DNA of 25,656 nucleotides from Verrucomicrobiaceae bacterium (GCA_003820635.1 RPOS01000039.1:1-25656); one strand, 5' to 3'. Shown: positions 9,367-18,211, numbered from the stretch's first letter. Made by a program: numbers and translations. Notes: a model not told the origin generated them from the letters alone.

Positions 9367-10293
9367 ATGAGCCAGATCGTTCTTCTTTTTTCCGGACAAG
9401 GCGCCCAGAAGGTGGGCATGGGCAAGGACTTCGCGGAGAACTCCGCCACCTGCCGCGAGATGGCCGTGAAGGCCGACCAAGCCCTCGGGTTTTCCATCTC
9501 CGACATCATGTTTGATGGGCCGGATGAGGAGCTCACGAAAACCTCGCGCTGCCAGCCCGCGCTCTATCTTCACGGCCTGATGGCCCTCGCCTTGATCCGC
9601 GAGCGCTTGCCAAACCTCGTGCCGGTGGCTGCCGCCGGACTCTCGCTCGGCGAATTCACCGCCCACGCCGCGGCCGGAACCTTCTCGTTCGAGGAGGGAC
9701 TCAAAATCGTCGGCAAGCGCGGAGCTTTCATGGAGGAGGCTTGCAACGCCACCGTGGGCTCGATGGCGGCGCTGATCGGCGGTGAGGAAGAGCAGGTCCA
9801 GGCGCTCGCCACCGCCGCGGATGTGGACATCGCCAATCTCAACGCGCCGGGGCAGATCGTGCTCTCGGGCACCATGGCCGGGATCGACACGGCGGTCGCG
9901 CGGGCCAGGGAGTTCGGCATCCGCCGGGCGATCAAGCTCAACGTCGCCGGAGCCTATCACTCGCGCCTGATGCAGAGCGCGCAGGACAAGCTTGCCGCCG
10001 AGCTTGCCGCCATGGAGTTCAAGACACCGTCGATTCCCGTGGTCTGCAACTACGCCGCAACGCCCGTTTCCGAAGCGGCGGAGATCCGCTCGATGCTTGA
10101 AAAGCAGGTCACCGGCTCCGTCCGCTGGACGGCATCCATCCAGGCGCTCATCGCCATGGGCCACCGGAATTTCCTCGAACTCGGCCCCGGCAAGGTCATC
10201 GCGGGCCTCGTCGCGAAAATCGACAAGGATGCCGTGGTTCACTCGGTGGAGGACCTCCCGAGCCTTGAAACGGCGGTCGAAGCACTGGGTTGA
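9367..10293 (+). CDS. fabD: Malonyl-CoA:ACP S-malonyltransferase (FabD)
   Basis: Transfers malonyl from CoA to acyl carrier protein to start and extend fatty acids in the cytoplasm. The 308-residue length is normal. Motifs: FSGQGAQ at the N-terminus, nucleophile S93 in GLSLGEFTA (Leu where many enzymes have His in GHSLGE), catalytic H198 in GAYHSRLM, and a C-terminal FLELGPGKVIAGLV. It starts at ATG 9367, 13 nt after the deacetylase stop, with no clear Shine-Dalgarno. It is the last gene of the plus-strand envelope/lipid block; no fabH, fabG or acpP follows, so it is detached from the usual fab cluster. Confidence 0.96.
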   Translation: MSQIVLLFSGQGAQKVGMGKDFAENSATCREMAVKADQALGFSISDIMFDGPDEELTKTSRCQPALYLHGLMALALIRERLPNLVPVAAAGLSLGEFTAHAAAGTFSFEEGLKIVGKRGAFMEEACNATVGSMAALIGGEEEQVQALATAADVDIANLNAPGQIVLSGTMAGIDTAVARAREFGIRRAIKLNVAGAYHSRLMQSAQDKLAAELAAMEFKTPSIPVVCNYAATPVSEAAEIRSMLEKQVTGSVRWTASIQALIAMGHRNFLELGPGKVIAGLVAKIDKDAVVHSVEDLPSLETAVEALG

Positions 10294-10322
10294 GAAAAAT
10301 TCAGCGGGCGTGAAAAAAGGTG

Positions 10323-10351
10323 TTGCGCCAGCCGGGGGCTCCTCCTAGCGT
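10323..10351 (+). promoter_or_regulatory. Candidate promoter of the tRNA-Asp gene
   Basis: TTGCGC at 10323-10328 and TAGCGT at 10346-10351 are separated by 17 bp and lie about 20 bp before the tRNA 5' end. The stretch after the -10 box is GC-rich, as expected for a stable-RNA discriminator. The match to sigma-70 consensus is only partial, so this rests on position and spacing. Confidence 0.45.
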
Positions 10352-10370
10352 CCGCGCACCCGAACGGGAT

Positions 10371-10447
10371 GGAGCGGTAGCTCAGTTGGTTAGAGCGCCA
10401 GCCTGTCACGTTGGAGGTCGCGGGTTCGAGCCCCGTCCGCTCCGCCA
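10371..10447 (+). tRNA. tRNA-Asp (GTC)
   Basis: Complete 77-nt cloverleaf. The 7-bp acceptor stem is GGAGCGG/CCGCTCC, and the D arm contains GCTCAGTTGGTTAGAGC. The anticodon stem CCAGC/GTTGG carries loop CTGTCAC with anticodon GTC at 10405-10407, and the T arm is GCGGG TTCGAGC CCCGT. The 3' CCA is encoded. GTC decodes aspartate. It stands alone between fabD and the carboxylate transporter. Confidence 0.97.
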
Positions 10448-10464
10448 TCCCTCTTCGAGTAAGC

Positions 10465-10493
10465 AACCCCGCCTGCAAAGGCGGGGTTTTTTC
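10465..10493 (+). terminator. Rho-independent terminator after tRNA-Asp
   Basis: A 9-bp stem, AACCCCGCC (10465-10473) with GGCGGGGTT (10480-10488), has a 6-nt loop TGCAAA and runs into a T tract on the plus strand. It begins 18 nt after the tRNA. The opposite strand lacks a T run, so termination of the convergent transporter gene here would be weaker. Confidence 0.9.
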
Positions 10494-10503
10494 TTGTGGT
10501 GGT

Positions 10504-11997
10504 TCAACGCGCCCAGTGAGGCAGCAGGTTGATTTCGATGCCGAAGACATGCGGCCCGAGCAGCCACAGCATGGCCACCACCACCGGCACGGCCAGGATG
10601 TTGAGAAGCATGCCGGCGCGTGCCATCTGCGGCAGCGTGATCAGACCACTGCCGAAAACGATGGCGTTGGGAGGCGTGCCGACGGGCAGCATGAAGGAGC
10701 AGTTTGCCGCCAGCGCCACCGGCACCATGAAGAGCAGCGGGTTTTGCCCAAGGCTGATCGCCATGGCACCGGCGATGGGCAGGAAGGTCGCGGCCGTGGC
10801 GGTGTTGCTGGTCAACTCGGTGAGCATGAGGATGCCGAAGGTGATGATCGCGATGACGGCCAGCAGCGGCATTCCGCCGATTCCCGTGGCAAGGCTGCCG
10901 AGATATGCCGCCACACCATGGCGCTCGATGGCGGACGCGAGTGACAGCCCGCCGCCGAAGAGCAGCAGCACGCCCCACGGCATGCCTTTGGTGTCTTCCC
11001 AAGTCATGGCGAATTCCCCCTTGCGGGCATTGACGGGGATGATGAACAGCAGCAGTGCGCCGGTGAGCGCCACGCCGGTGTCCGAAACGAGCGGGATGGA
11101 GCGCGCAATGAGCGGCTGCAGGATCCAGCCGAGGGCGGTGAGGATGAAAACGGCGCACACCGTGATCTCCCCGCGCGACATCGGGCCGAGCGCGGATTTT
11201 TCCGCAGCGATCAAGGCGGCCGTCTCCGGATGCGCCATGGTGTCCAGACGGAAGATCACCCGGGTCAGCACGAGATGGACCAGTGGCAGCATGCACAGGA
11301 CCACCGGGACTCCTAACAGCATCCACTGGCCGAAGCCGATGCGCACGTTGTAAACCTCCGCCACGAAGGCCGCTAGCAGGGCGTTGGGCGGCGTGCCGAT
11401 GAGTGTGCCCATCCCGCCGGTGGTCGCGCCGTAGGCCACGGCGAGCAGCAGCGCCGTGCCGAAATCACGTGCCTGCCTGTTTTCCGCGTCACGCGGCATG
11501 AGTTGGATCACGGAGGAGGCGATGGGCAGCATCATCAGCGCGGTGGCGGTGTTGCTCACCCACATGCTGATGAGCGCGGAGGCCAGCAGGAAACCGCCCA
11601 CGATGGATGACGGGCGGGTGCCGATGTGCCCGATGAGCGCCAGCGCCACGCGCCGGTGAAGATTCCAGCGTTGCATGGCCAGCGCGATGATGAAGCCGCC
11701 GAGGAACAGGAAGATCACCGGATTGGCAAACGGTGCGGTGGTCGCCTTGATGTCGCCAAGTCCGAGAACGGGAAACAGCACCAGCGGCAGCAGCGCCGTG
11801 GCCGGAATGGGCATGCTTTCCGCGATCCACAGCACCGCCATGAGCCCCGCCACACCGGCCGTGCGCCAGCCGGTGAGGTCCAGCCCCGGCGGTGGGGGAA
11901 AAACCAGTGTGCCCAGCAGCAGCGCGGGCCCCAGCACCCAGCCACACCATTGCCGCAGGCCGTATGTGGCCGCGCCTTCTTCACGTGTCACCTGCAT
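10504..11997 (-). CDS. DASS/SLC13-family sodium-coupled carboxylate (or sulfate) transporter
   Basis: Inner-membrane symporter of the divalent anion:Na+ family, which moves di- or tricarboxylates such as succinate or malate, or sulfate. The 497-residue product has about 11-12 hydrophobic segments. The two pseudo-symmetric signature halves are visible: SNTATALMMLPIASS in the first half and LTSNTATAATFLPIAGA in the second, each SNT motif lining the substrate/sodium site. GTPPNALLAA and GTPPNAIVFGSG follow their respective halves, as in the family. It is the last gene of the tight minus-strand run led by the pyruvate:ferredoxin oxidoreductase, 46 nt after nuoA, which favours a C4-carboxylate role by context. 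Substrate is not settled by sequence. Confidence 0.9.
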   Translation of the reverse strand: MQVTREEGAATYGLRQWCGWVLGPALLLGTLVFPPPPGLDLTGWRTAGVAGLMAVLWIAESMPIPATALLPLVLFPVLGLGDIKATTAPFANPVIFLFLGGFIIALAMQRWNLHRRVALALIGHIGTRPSSIVGGFLLASALISMWVSNTATALMMLPIASSVIQLMPRDAENRQARDFGTALLLAVAYGATTGGMGTLIGTPPNALLAAFVAEVYNVRIGFGQWMLLGVPVVLCMLPLVHLVLTRVIFRLDTMAHPETAALIAAEKSALGPMSRGEITVCAVFILTALGWILQPLIARSIPLVSDTGVALTGALLLFIIPVNARKGEFAMTWEDTKGMPWGVLLLFGGGLSLASAIERHGVAAYLGSLATGIGGMPLLAVIAIITFGILMLTELTSNTATAATFLPIAGAMAISLGQNPLLFMVPVALAANCSFMLPVGTPPNAIVFGSGLITLPQMARAGMLLNILAVPVVVAMLWLLGPHVFGIEINLLPHWAR

Positions 11998-12043
11998 CGC
12001 CTGTCAAAATCGCCGTTGCGGCCTGGCAATGCAATGCCGGATC

Positions 12044-12430
12044 TCAGTGCGCCGTGCCGGTCGCGCGCCAGTTGAGCAGGCCCTTGCTCCATGCCCACAG
12101 CAGGCCTTCGGCAAGCAGCAGCAGGAACAACATCGCGACGAGGAAGGAACCGACGGACAGATTCAAAAAGGCCACGGCGAAGGGCAGCAGGAAGACGGTT
12201 TCCACGTCGAAAAGCAGGAACAACAGGCCGAAGAGATAGTATTGCGAATGGAAACGCGTCTGCCGCTCGGCCAGCGGGGCGACGCCGCATTCGTAGAGCG
12301 CGTTCTTGTCGGCACTATGCTTGATGGGTGTGAAAAACGTCATCCACAACCGGGCGAGAACCAGTGCGCCGAGCGGCACCGCGAGGGCGACGGCGAAGAA
12401 AATCAGGATCGGAAAATACGGGTGGTTCAT
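12044..12430 (-). CDS. nuoA: NADH-quinone oxidoreductase subunit A (NuoA)
   Basis: Small membrane subunit of respiratory complex I, near the quinone site at the junction of the arms. The 128-residue product has three transmembrane segments. The conserved loop ALYECGVAP, holding the family cysteine, is followed by the FDVE motif at the start of the second helix. Length and motifs are normal. The oddity is its place: the next gene is a carboxylate transporter, not nuoB, and no other complex I gene is in the window. It lies 12 nt downstream of the Rrf2 gene. It may be an orphan copy or the detached nuoA of a split nuo operon. Confidence 0.93.
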   Translation of the reverse strand: MNHPYFPILIFFAVALAVPLGALVLARLWMTFFTPIKHSADKNALYECGVAPLAERQTRFHSQYYLFGLLFLLFDVETVFLLPFAVAFLNLSVGSFLVAMLFLLLLAEGLLWAWSKGLLNWRATGTAH

Positions 12431-12442
12431 GGCGTTTCCGGG

Positions 12443-12829
12443 TCAGGTGTGGACTTCGAAATCGAAGACATCGGCCAGTGACATGGCTGCGAGCTTGTCG
12501 CGATACGATTGCTGGAATGCCTGCCAGAAGGTGCCGGGTCGAGGAGATTCTTCGTCAGCCTCGCCGGCCTTGCTACTCTCCGCGGCGGCATGGATTTCCA
12601 GCAGGGAAACTTTTCCCGGCGGGCGGGCGAGCCTCACGCCGCCCTTGTAGCCGCGCTTGGACTCGACGATGCCGGCATCGGCGAGGCGTTGGAAGATTTT
12701 GGAAAGATAGGGCAGGGGAATGGCCGTTTCCGCGGCGATCTCGCGCACCAGCATCGAAGCCGGACGCTGCCGCGCAAGGCAGGCGAGCGCCTCGATGGCA
12801 TAGCCGGTGGTTTGCGAGTGGCTGGTCAC
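12443..12829 (-). CDS. Rrf2-family transcriptional regulator without the Fe-S cysteines
   Basis: Winged-helix DNA-binding regulator of the Rrf2 (IscR/NsrR) family, 128 residues. Family features: YAIEALACLARQ, REIAAETAIPLPYLSKIFQRLADAGIV (helix-turn-helix), and the wing KRGYKGGVRLARPP. In IscR and NsrR three cysteines in the next segment bind a cluster. Here that stretch (about residues 83-100, SSKAGEADEESPRPGT) has none, and the only cysteine is in the first helix. It therefore probably senses something else or acts without a cluster. The start is GTG at 12829 with GAGAAG just upstream. The gene begins 9 nt after the dihydroorotate-dehydrogenase-like gene and may regulate this operon. Confidence 0.88.
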   Translation of the reverse strand: MTSHSQTTGYAIEALACLARQRPASMLVREIAAETAIPLPYLSKIFQRLADAGIVESKRGYKGGVRLARPPGKVSLLEIHAAAESSKAGEADEESPRPGTFWQAFQQSYRDKLAAMSLADVFDFEVHT

Positions 12830-12838
12830 GGGTTCTTC

Positions 12839-13831
12839 TCAGACTTTCCAGAGTTGCAGCACGCGCAGGTAGTTGGCGCGCTCGAAGGCGGTAGGGTCCG
12901 GACAATTGCGCAGACTCATGCTGCCGCGCATTTGATCGACGGATTCATATTCGTGTTCTTCGAGCCACTGGCGCAGGCCATTGATCAGGCTGCCGATGTG
13001 GGATGGCCCGTATTTCAGAAGGCTGGAAACGACCTGCACGACATTGGCTCCGCACATGATGGACTTGATGATGTCCTCCACGGTGTGGACGCCGCCACCG
13101 ACGCAGATGTCGCCCTTGAGGTGGCCGTGCAGGATGGCGGCCCAGCGCAGGCGAAGGCGCAGCTCGGTGGAGTTGGAGAGTTCGAGCCGCGGCGCTGCTT
13201 CGAGTTCCTCGATGTCGATGTCCGGCTGATAGAAACGGTTGAACAGGATGACGCCGGCGGCGCCCATGGCGTCGAGTTGCTTGGCAAAGTGGCCGGGCGA
13301 GGAAAAATAAGGCGAGAGTTTCATCGCCACCGGAATGGTGACGCTTCCCTTGACGGCTTGGAGGATGTCGAGTGTTCGTTGCTGCACCGCCGTGCCGGGT
13401 TCGTCCGGATCGGTTGCGACGTAATAGACGTTGAGTTCGAGCGCGTCGGCACCGGCCTGTTCGATGAGCCGGGCGTGGTCGGTCCAGCCACCGATGCTCA
13501 CCCCGTTGAGCGAGCCGATCACCGGGATGTCGCACATCTCCTTGATCTTGGAAATCTGAGCGAGATAGCGGTCCGGCCCGAGCGCGTAGTCCTCCATGCT
13601 TGGAAAATACGAGGTGGCCTCGGAAAACGACTCGGCGGGGTTTTCCGTGTGGGCGAACTCGGCCAACTGCTGGTTGGTGATCTGCTCCTCGAAGAGCGAG
13701 TGCATGACGATGGCGGCCGCGCCGGCGTCTTCGAGCCGGCGGACGTTGTCGAGCTGGTCAACCAGCGGCGAGGCACCGGGCATGACCGGGTTCTTGAGGT
13801 CCAGGCCGAGATAGGTGGTTTTGAGTTTCAT
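12839..13831 (-). CDS. Dihydroorotate dehydrogenase-like flavoprotein
   Basis: FMN-type TIM-barrel protein of the dihydroorotate dehydrogenase superfamily, 330 residues. Visible: LGLDLKNPVMPGASPL at the N-terminus, GSLNGVSIGGW, ALELNVYYV, VAMKLSPYF (lysine strand), then GDICVGGGVHTVEDIIKSIMCGANVVQVVSSLL, the C-terminal phosphate-binding region. Proteins of this subgroup are often found beside pyruvate:ferredoxin oxidoreductase genes and are probably not the pyrimidine PyrD. Here it starts 33 nt after that enzyme and ends 9 nt before the Rrf2 gene, so one transcript is likely. The real substrate is unknown; an electron-transfer role with ferredoxin is inference from context. Confidence 0.87.
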   Translation of the reverse strand: MKLKTTYLGLDLKNPVMPGASPLVDQLDNVRRLEDAGAAAIVMHSLFEEQITNQQLAEFAHTENPAESFSEATSYFPSMEDYALGPDRYLAQISKIKEMCDIPVIGSLNGVSIGGWTDHARLIEQAGADALELNVYYVATDPDEPGTAVQQRTLDILQAVKGSVTIPVAMKLSPYFSSPGHFAKQLDAMGAAGVILFNRFYQPDIDIEELEAAPRLELSNSTELRLRLRWAAILHGHLKGDICVGGGVHTVEDIIKSIMCGANVVQVVSSLLKYGPSHIGSLINGLRQWLEEHEYESVDQMRGSMSLRNCPDPTAFERANYLRVLQLWKV

Positions 13832-13864
13832 GGCGGGAAGCGAGTGGGTGGTTATTGGGTTAGA

Positions 13865-16800
13865 TCAGTCGGATTGGACGGATCCGTCGGATCCGGTTCC
13901 CTTGTTCGAGGCCATTTGCTGATAGAGGGCGAAGCGTTCCTTCACGGACTCGGCTGCCATTTCCTGGAGCATGGCCGAGCGTTCCGGGTTGATTCGCTCG
14001 AGCATCTGGAAGCGCGTTTCGTTGGCGGTGAAGTCGCGCAGCGTGCCCTTCGGCGCGGCGGAGTCGAGTTTCATCGGGTTTTCGCCCTTTTCGGTGCGGC
14101 GTGGATCGAAGCGGAACAGCGGCCAGTAACCGCAGGCGACGGCGCGTTTCTGCTGCTCCAGACCCTGCGACAGGCTGTAACCGTGCGCGACGCAATGGCT
14201 GTAGGCGATCACCAGCGAGGGGCCGGGGTAGCTTTCCGCCTCGCGCAGCACCGATACGGTGTGGCCGTCCTTGGCGCCGATGGCGACGCGGGCGACGTAA
14301 ACCGTGCCGTAGGTGGTGGCGATGAGGCCGAGGTCCTTCTTTGCCACCGCCTTGCCGGCCATGCTGAACTTGGCGACGGCTCCCAGCGGTGTGGACTTCG
14401 ACTGCTGGCCGCCGGTGTTGGAGTAAACCTCGGTGTCGAGAACGAGGATGTTCACGTTGCGGCCGGAGGCGATGACGTGGTCGAGGCCTCCGAATCCGAT
14501 GTCATAGGCCCAACCGTCGCCACCGACGATCCAGACGCTCTTGTCCACGAGGTAGTCGGCGATTTGATGGAGCGTGCGGGCTTCGTTGTTAGAAAGACCT
14601 GCGATCTTCTGCCTCAGGGCGACGATCCGTTCGCGCTGGGCGTTGATGCCGGCTTCGGTGGATTGATCGGCGCTGATGATGGAGGAAACGAGGTCATCAC
14701 CGAGCACTCCGGCCTGGCCGCGCAGCAGCACCTCGGCGAAGACTTTCGATTGATCGAGGCTGGCGCGGAAACCGAGGCCGAACTCCGCATTGTCCTCGAA
14801 GAGTGAGTTGGCCCATGCCGGACCGCGGCCGCAGGCGTCCGTGGTGTAGGGCGTGGTGGGCAGGTTGCCGCCGTAGATCGACGAGCAGCCGGTGGCGTTG
14901 GCGATGAGCAGGCGGTCGCCGAAGAGCTGGGTGAGCAATTTCACATAAGGTGTCTCGCCGCAACCGGCGCAGGCACCGGAGAACTCGAAGAGAGGCTTCA
15001 TGAACTGCGTGGTCTTCACGTCGTCCTTGAGCATCGCGCGGTCGGGATCCGGCAGCTTGAGGAAGAAGTCGAAGTTTTCGCGTTCGGTTTCGCGCAGCGG
15101 CAGCTGGGGCACCATGTTGAGCGCCTTGCGGCTCGGGTTGCTCTTGTCCTTGGCCGGGCAGACCTGCACGCAGAGTTGGCAACCGGTGCAATCCTCGGCG
15201 GCGACTTGCAGCGTGTAGAGCATGCCGGGATAATCGCGCACCTTGAACTCGGTGGACTTGAAGGTGGCTGGCGCGCCTGCGAGTTGGTCCGGCGTGTAAA
15301 CCTTCGGCCGGATCGCGGCGTGCGGGCAAACGATGGCGCACTTGTTGCACTGGATGCAGAGGTCCGTTTCCCAAACCGGGATTTCCTCGGCGATGTTGCG
15401 TTTCTCCCACTGGGTGGTGCCGGTGGGCCAGACTCCGTCCACCGGGAAGGCGCTGACAGGAAGCAGGTCTCCCTTGCCGGCGAGCATCAGGGCGGTGACG
15501 CGCTGGACGAAATCCGGCGCGTTCTCCGGCACGATCGGGTGGAGGTGGTGCGTCGATGCAGGGGCGTCCGGGTAATCAACCTTGATGAGGTTGGCCAGCG
15601 TGCCGTCCACGGCTTCGTAGTTTTTCTGGACCACGGCGTCGCCGCGTTTGCCGTAGGTTTTCTTGATGGCGTATTTGATGGCGGAAATGGCCTCATCCTT
15701 GGGCAGCACGCCGGAGATGGCGAAATAACACGTCTGCATGATCGTGTTGATGCGGCCGGCCATGCCGACGTTGCGGGCCACGGTGCTGGCGTCGATGGCG
15801 TAGAAATCGAGGTTTTTCAGGATGATCTGTTCCTGGATCTCACGCGGCAGGTTTTTCCATGTTTCGTTGGGATCGCCGGGTGAGTTGAGCAGGAAAATGC
15901 CGCCGGGTTTCGCGTAGGACAACACATCCATCTGGTGCATCAGATCGAAGCGGTGGCAGGCGACGAATTCCGCCTGGCGGATGAGATAGGTCGAGCGGAT
16001 CGGCTGCGGGCCGAAACGCAGGTGGGAAACGGTCATCGCGCCGGCTTTCTTCGAGTCATAGACGAAGTAGCCCTGCGCGTAATTGTCGGTGCCCTCGCCG
16101 ATGATCTTGATGCTGTTTTTGTTCGCGCCGACGGTGCCGTCGGAGCCGAGGCCGAAGAAGACGGCTTGCTTCATGCCAGCCGGGACGACTTCGAATTCCG
16201 GATCAAAGTCGAGCGAGAGGCCGGTGACGTCGTCGTTGATGCCGACGGTGAAAACCTGCTTGGGCGCGGGTTTCGCCAGTTCGTCATAGACCGCCTTGAC
16301 CATGGCGGGCGTGAATTCCTTGGAACCGAGACCGTAGCGGCCGCCGATGACCCGGATGTTCTGTGTGTCCTTGAGCCAGCCTGCGGTTTCCGCCTGGCGG
16401 AGCGCGCCGACCACATCGAGATAGAGCGGTTCGCCAAGCGCGCCGGGCTCCTTGGTGCGGTCGAGCACGGCGATGGATTTCACCGTCTTCGGCAGCGCCG
16501 CGGCGAAATCCTCTACCGAGAACGGGCGGTAAAGGCGCACCTTGACGACGCCGGTTTTTTCACCAGCCGCATTGAGGGCACCGACGGTTTCGCCGACGGC
16601 TTCCGCGCCGGATCCCATGATGACGATCACGCGCTCGGCGTCCGGCGCGCCTTCGTAGTCGAAGGGTTTGTAAGCGCGGCCGGTGCGTGCGGCGAAGGCG
16701 TCCATCGCCTCTTTCACCAGCTTCGGCAGGGCATCGTAATACGAGTTGCAGCCTTCGCGGGCTTGGAAGAAGGCGTCCGGGTTCTGCGCGGTGCCGCGGA

Positions 16801-17455
16801 TCACCGGCTTGTCCGGAGTGAGCGCGCGGTCGCGGTTTGCGAGGATGCTTTCCTCGTCGATCAGGGATTTGAGATCCTCATCGCTGAGCAGTTCAATTTT
16901 CGAAACCTCGTGGGAAGTGCGGAAGCCATCGAAGAAATGAAGGAACGGCACCCGCGAGCGCAGCGTGACCATCTGGGAGATCACCGCCGTGTCCTGCGCT
17001 TCCTGCACCGAGCCGCCGCAGAGCATGGCGAAGCCGGTCTGGCGGCAGGCCATCACGTCCGAGTGATCGCCGAAGATGCTCAGCGCGTGGGTGGCCAGCG
17101 CGCGCGCCGTGACGTGCAGGCAGAAAGGAATCAGCTCCCCGGCGATCTTATACATGTTGGGGATCATCAGCAGCAGGCCCTGCGATGCGGTGAAGGACGC
17201 GCTCAGCGAGCCCGCCATCAACGCGCCGTGCAGGGCACCGGCGGCGCCGCCTTCGGACTGCATTTCCACCACGCTGGGCACCGCACCCCACAGGTTTTTT
17301 TTGCCGGCGGCGGACCATTCATCGGCGAATTCCGCCATTGGCGAGGACGGCGTGATCGGATAGATGGCGAAAAATTCGTTCAGACGGTAGGCAACGGATG
17401 CAACAGCTTCGTTGGCGTCGAGCGTGCCCATGGAAGGTTTTGTGGAAGCATTCAC
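13865..17455 (-). CDS. nifJ: Pyruvate:ferredoxin (flavodoxin) oxidoreductase, single-chain
   Basis: Oxidises pyruvate with CoA to acetyl-CoA and CO2, reducing ferredoxin or flavodoxin. The 1196-residue homodimer-type chain has all domains in order. The N-terminal TPP pyrimidine domain has YPITPSSPMAEFADEW; the CoA-binding and transketolase-C-like part lies around 260-410; the gamma domain around 420-630 has GLGSDGTVGANKNSIKIIG. A two-cluster ferredoxin domain starts at C700 (CIQCNKCAIVCP) and C756 (CTGCQLCVQVCP). The C-terminal TPP domain has GACAGCGE, ATGCSS, D980 in GGDGWAYDIG, and YSNTGGQQSKSTP. The cysteine of YSHCVAHG completes the proximal cluster set. AGGGA precedes the ATG at 17455. 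It heads the five-gene minus-strand run and implies low-oxygen or fermentative capacity. Confidence 0.96.
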   Translation of the reverse strand: MNASTKPSMGTLDANEAVASVAYRLNEFFAIYPITPSSPMAEFADEWSAAGKKNLWGAVPSVVEMQSEGGAAGALHGALMAGSLSASFTASQGLLLMIPNMYKIAGELIPFCLHVTARALATHALSIFGDHSDVMACRQTGFAMLCGGSVQEAQDTAVISQMVTLRSRVPFLHFFDGFRTSHEVSKIELLSDEDLKSLIDEESILANRDRALTPDKPVIRGTAQNPDAFFQAREGCNSYYDALPKLVKEAMDAFAARTGRAYKPFDYEGAPDAERVIVIMGSGAEAVGETVGALNAAGEKTGVVKVRLYRPFSVEDFAAALPKTVKSIAVLDRTKEPGALGEPLYLDVVGALRQAETAGWLKDTQNIRVIGGRYGLGSKEFTPAMVKAVYDELAKPAPKQVFTVGINDDVTGLSLDFDPEFEVVPAGMKQAVFFGLGSDGTVGANKNSIKIIGEGTDNYAQGYFVYDSKKAGAMTVSHLRFGPQPIRSTYLIRQAEFVACHRFDLMHQMDVLSYAKPGGIFLLNSPGDPNETWKNLPREIQEQIILKNLDFYAIDASTVARNVGMAGRINTIMQTCYFAISGVLPKDEAISAIKYAIKKTYGKRGDAVVQKNYEAVDGTLANLIKVDYPDAPASTHHLHPIVPENAPDFVQRVTALMLAGKGDLLPVSAFPVDGVWPTGTTQWEKRNIAEEIPVWETDLCIQCNKCAIVCPHAAIRPKVYTPDQLAGAPATFKSTEFKVRDYPGMLYTLQVAAEDCTGCQLCVQVCPAKDKSNPSRKALNMVPQLPLRETERENFDFFLKLPDPDRAMLKDDVKTTQFMKPLFEFSGACAGCGETPYVKLLTQLFGDRLLIANATGCSSIYGGNLPTTPYTTDACGRGPAWANSLFEDNAEFGLGFRASLDQSKVFAEVLLRGQAGVLGDDLVSSIISADQSTEAGINAQRERIVALRQKIAGLSNNEARTLHQIADYLVDKSVWIVGGDGWAYDIGFGGLDHVIASGRNVNILVLDTEVYSNTGGQQSKSTPLGAVAKFSMAGKAVAKKDLGLIATTYGTVYVARVAIGAKDGHTVSVLREAESYPGPSLVIAYSHCVAHGYSLSQGLEQQKRAVACGYWPLFRFDPRRTEKGENPMKLDSAAPKGTLRDFTANETRFQMLERINPERSAMLQEMAAESVKERFALYQQMASNKGTGSDGSVQSD

Positions 17456-17665
17456 GGGGCATCCCTAAGCACATTGAAGACAGGAAGGTCCACAAAGTGC
17501 ATGATATGGCGCTAGAATAGCAATTTCCGCACAGGATGAGCCCGGAAATCCGGGGAGTGCCGCCCGATGCCGGGACCAGCGCCTGCGGTGGGTGCTTGCT
17601 GCCGGAAACCCTGCGGTGATCCGTGAAACGGCGATTTTCCGGCTTCGGCGCGGATCAATGCCGGG

Positions 17666-18160
17666 TCACGCGTTCATGCCGTTTTCCACGTCGTCGAAGT
17701 CCATCTCCCGGACGCGTTTCCTGTCGCGCTGGATCTCTACCTGCTTGCGGAGGATCTCGCGCATTTCCACGCCGCGTGGCATGGCGGGGATCACGAGCCT
17801 TGGCAGTGTGCGGTCCGAGGTTTCCAGCGAAATGGATGCCAGTCCGGTGAGGCGCATCCACCACGGGCGCAGGAGCAGCGAGTCCTTCACGCGGTAGAGT
17901 TCGATCTCGTCGAGGTGCTGGTTGATCACGCCCCGGGTGATGCGCAGGCGCTCGCTGGTCAGCTCATAGGTGTGGCAGCGCAGGACGAGATACCTCCACA
18001 AAACATATAACAAGGGCGCCGGCAGCGCGGCGTAGGCCAGCGGGAAACCCATGGTGCCCACCGTGACGATGGCGGCGGCCAGCAGCATGGCCGCAACATA
18101 GGCTCCGAGATTGAGCCACTGCGACGAGCGGCCTTTCCACAACGCGTTTTCCTCATCCAT
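17666..18160 (-). CDS. Small membrane protein with bacterial PH domain (bPH2, YdbS/YdbT-like)
   Basis: Function unknown. The 164-residue product has two transmembrane helices (about residues 17-54, a hairpin), then a bPH2-type domain: YELTSERLRITRGVINQHLDEIELYRVKDSLL, then SISLETSD and VIPAMPRGVEMREILRKQVE. It ends in a charged tail (QRDRKRVREMDFDD). The frame is open further upstream to 18322, but that extension overlaps the mutarotase gene and is not PH-like. ATG 18160 (MDEENALWKG) is the sensible start. It is downstream of the fucose operon on the same strand, 73 nt after the mutarotase gene. Whether it is co-transcribed is unclear; a hairpin lies in the gap. Confidence 0.82.
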   Translation of the reverse strand: MDEENALWKGRSSQWLNLGAYVAAMLLAAAIVTVGTMGFPLAYAALPAPLLYVLWRYLVLRCHTYELTSERLRITRGVINQHLDEIELYRVKDSLLLRPWWMRLTGLASISLETSDRTLPRLVIPAMPRGVEMREILRKQVEIQRDRKRVREMDFDDVENGMNA

Positions 18161-18211
18161 GTGCGCAGGATGTGCGGTCCCACCGCCACCCGGCAAGCGG
18201 AGAGTTTGTTT

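Noticed and set aside
12509..14806. Long plus-strand open frame of 765 codons opposite the Rrf2, DHOD-like and PFOR genes
   Set aside because: It is antisense to three genes with clear family motifs, resembles no family I know, and such long shadow frames are common in high-GC DNA.
15935..17515. Plus-strand open frame of 526 codons opposite PFOR
   Set aside because: The opposite strand encodes the conserved PFOR N-terminal half; the antisense product is a compositional shadow.
17456..17665. Promoter or riboswitch upstream of PFOR
   Set aside because: The 210-bp gap has a small CCCGG-AAAT-CCGGG hairpin and some AT-rich stretches, but no -10/-35 pair with proper spacing and no known riboswitch core that I can recognise.
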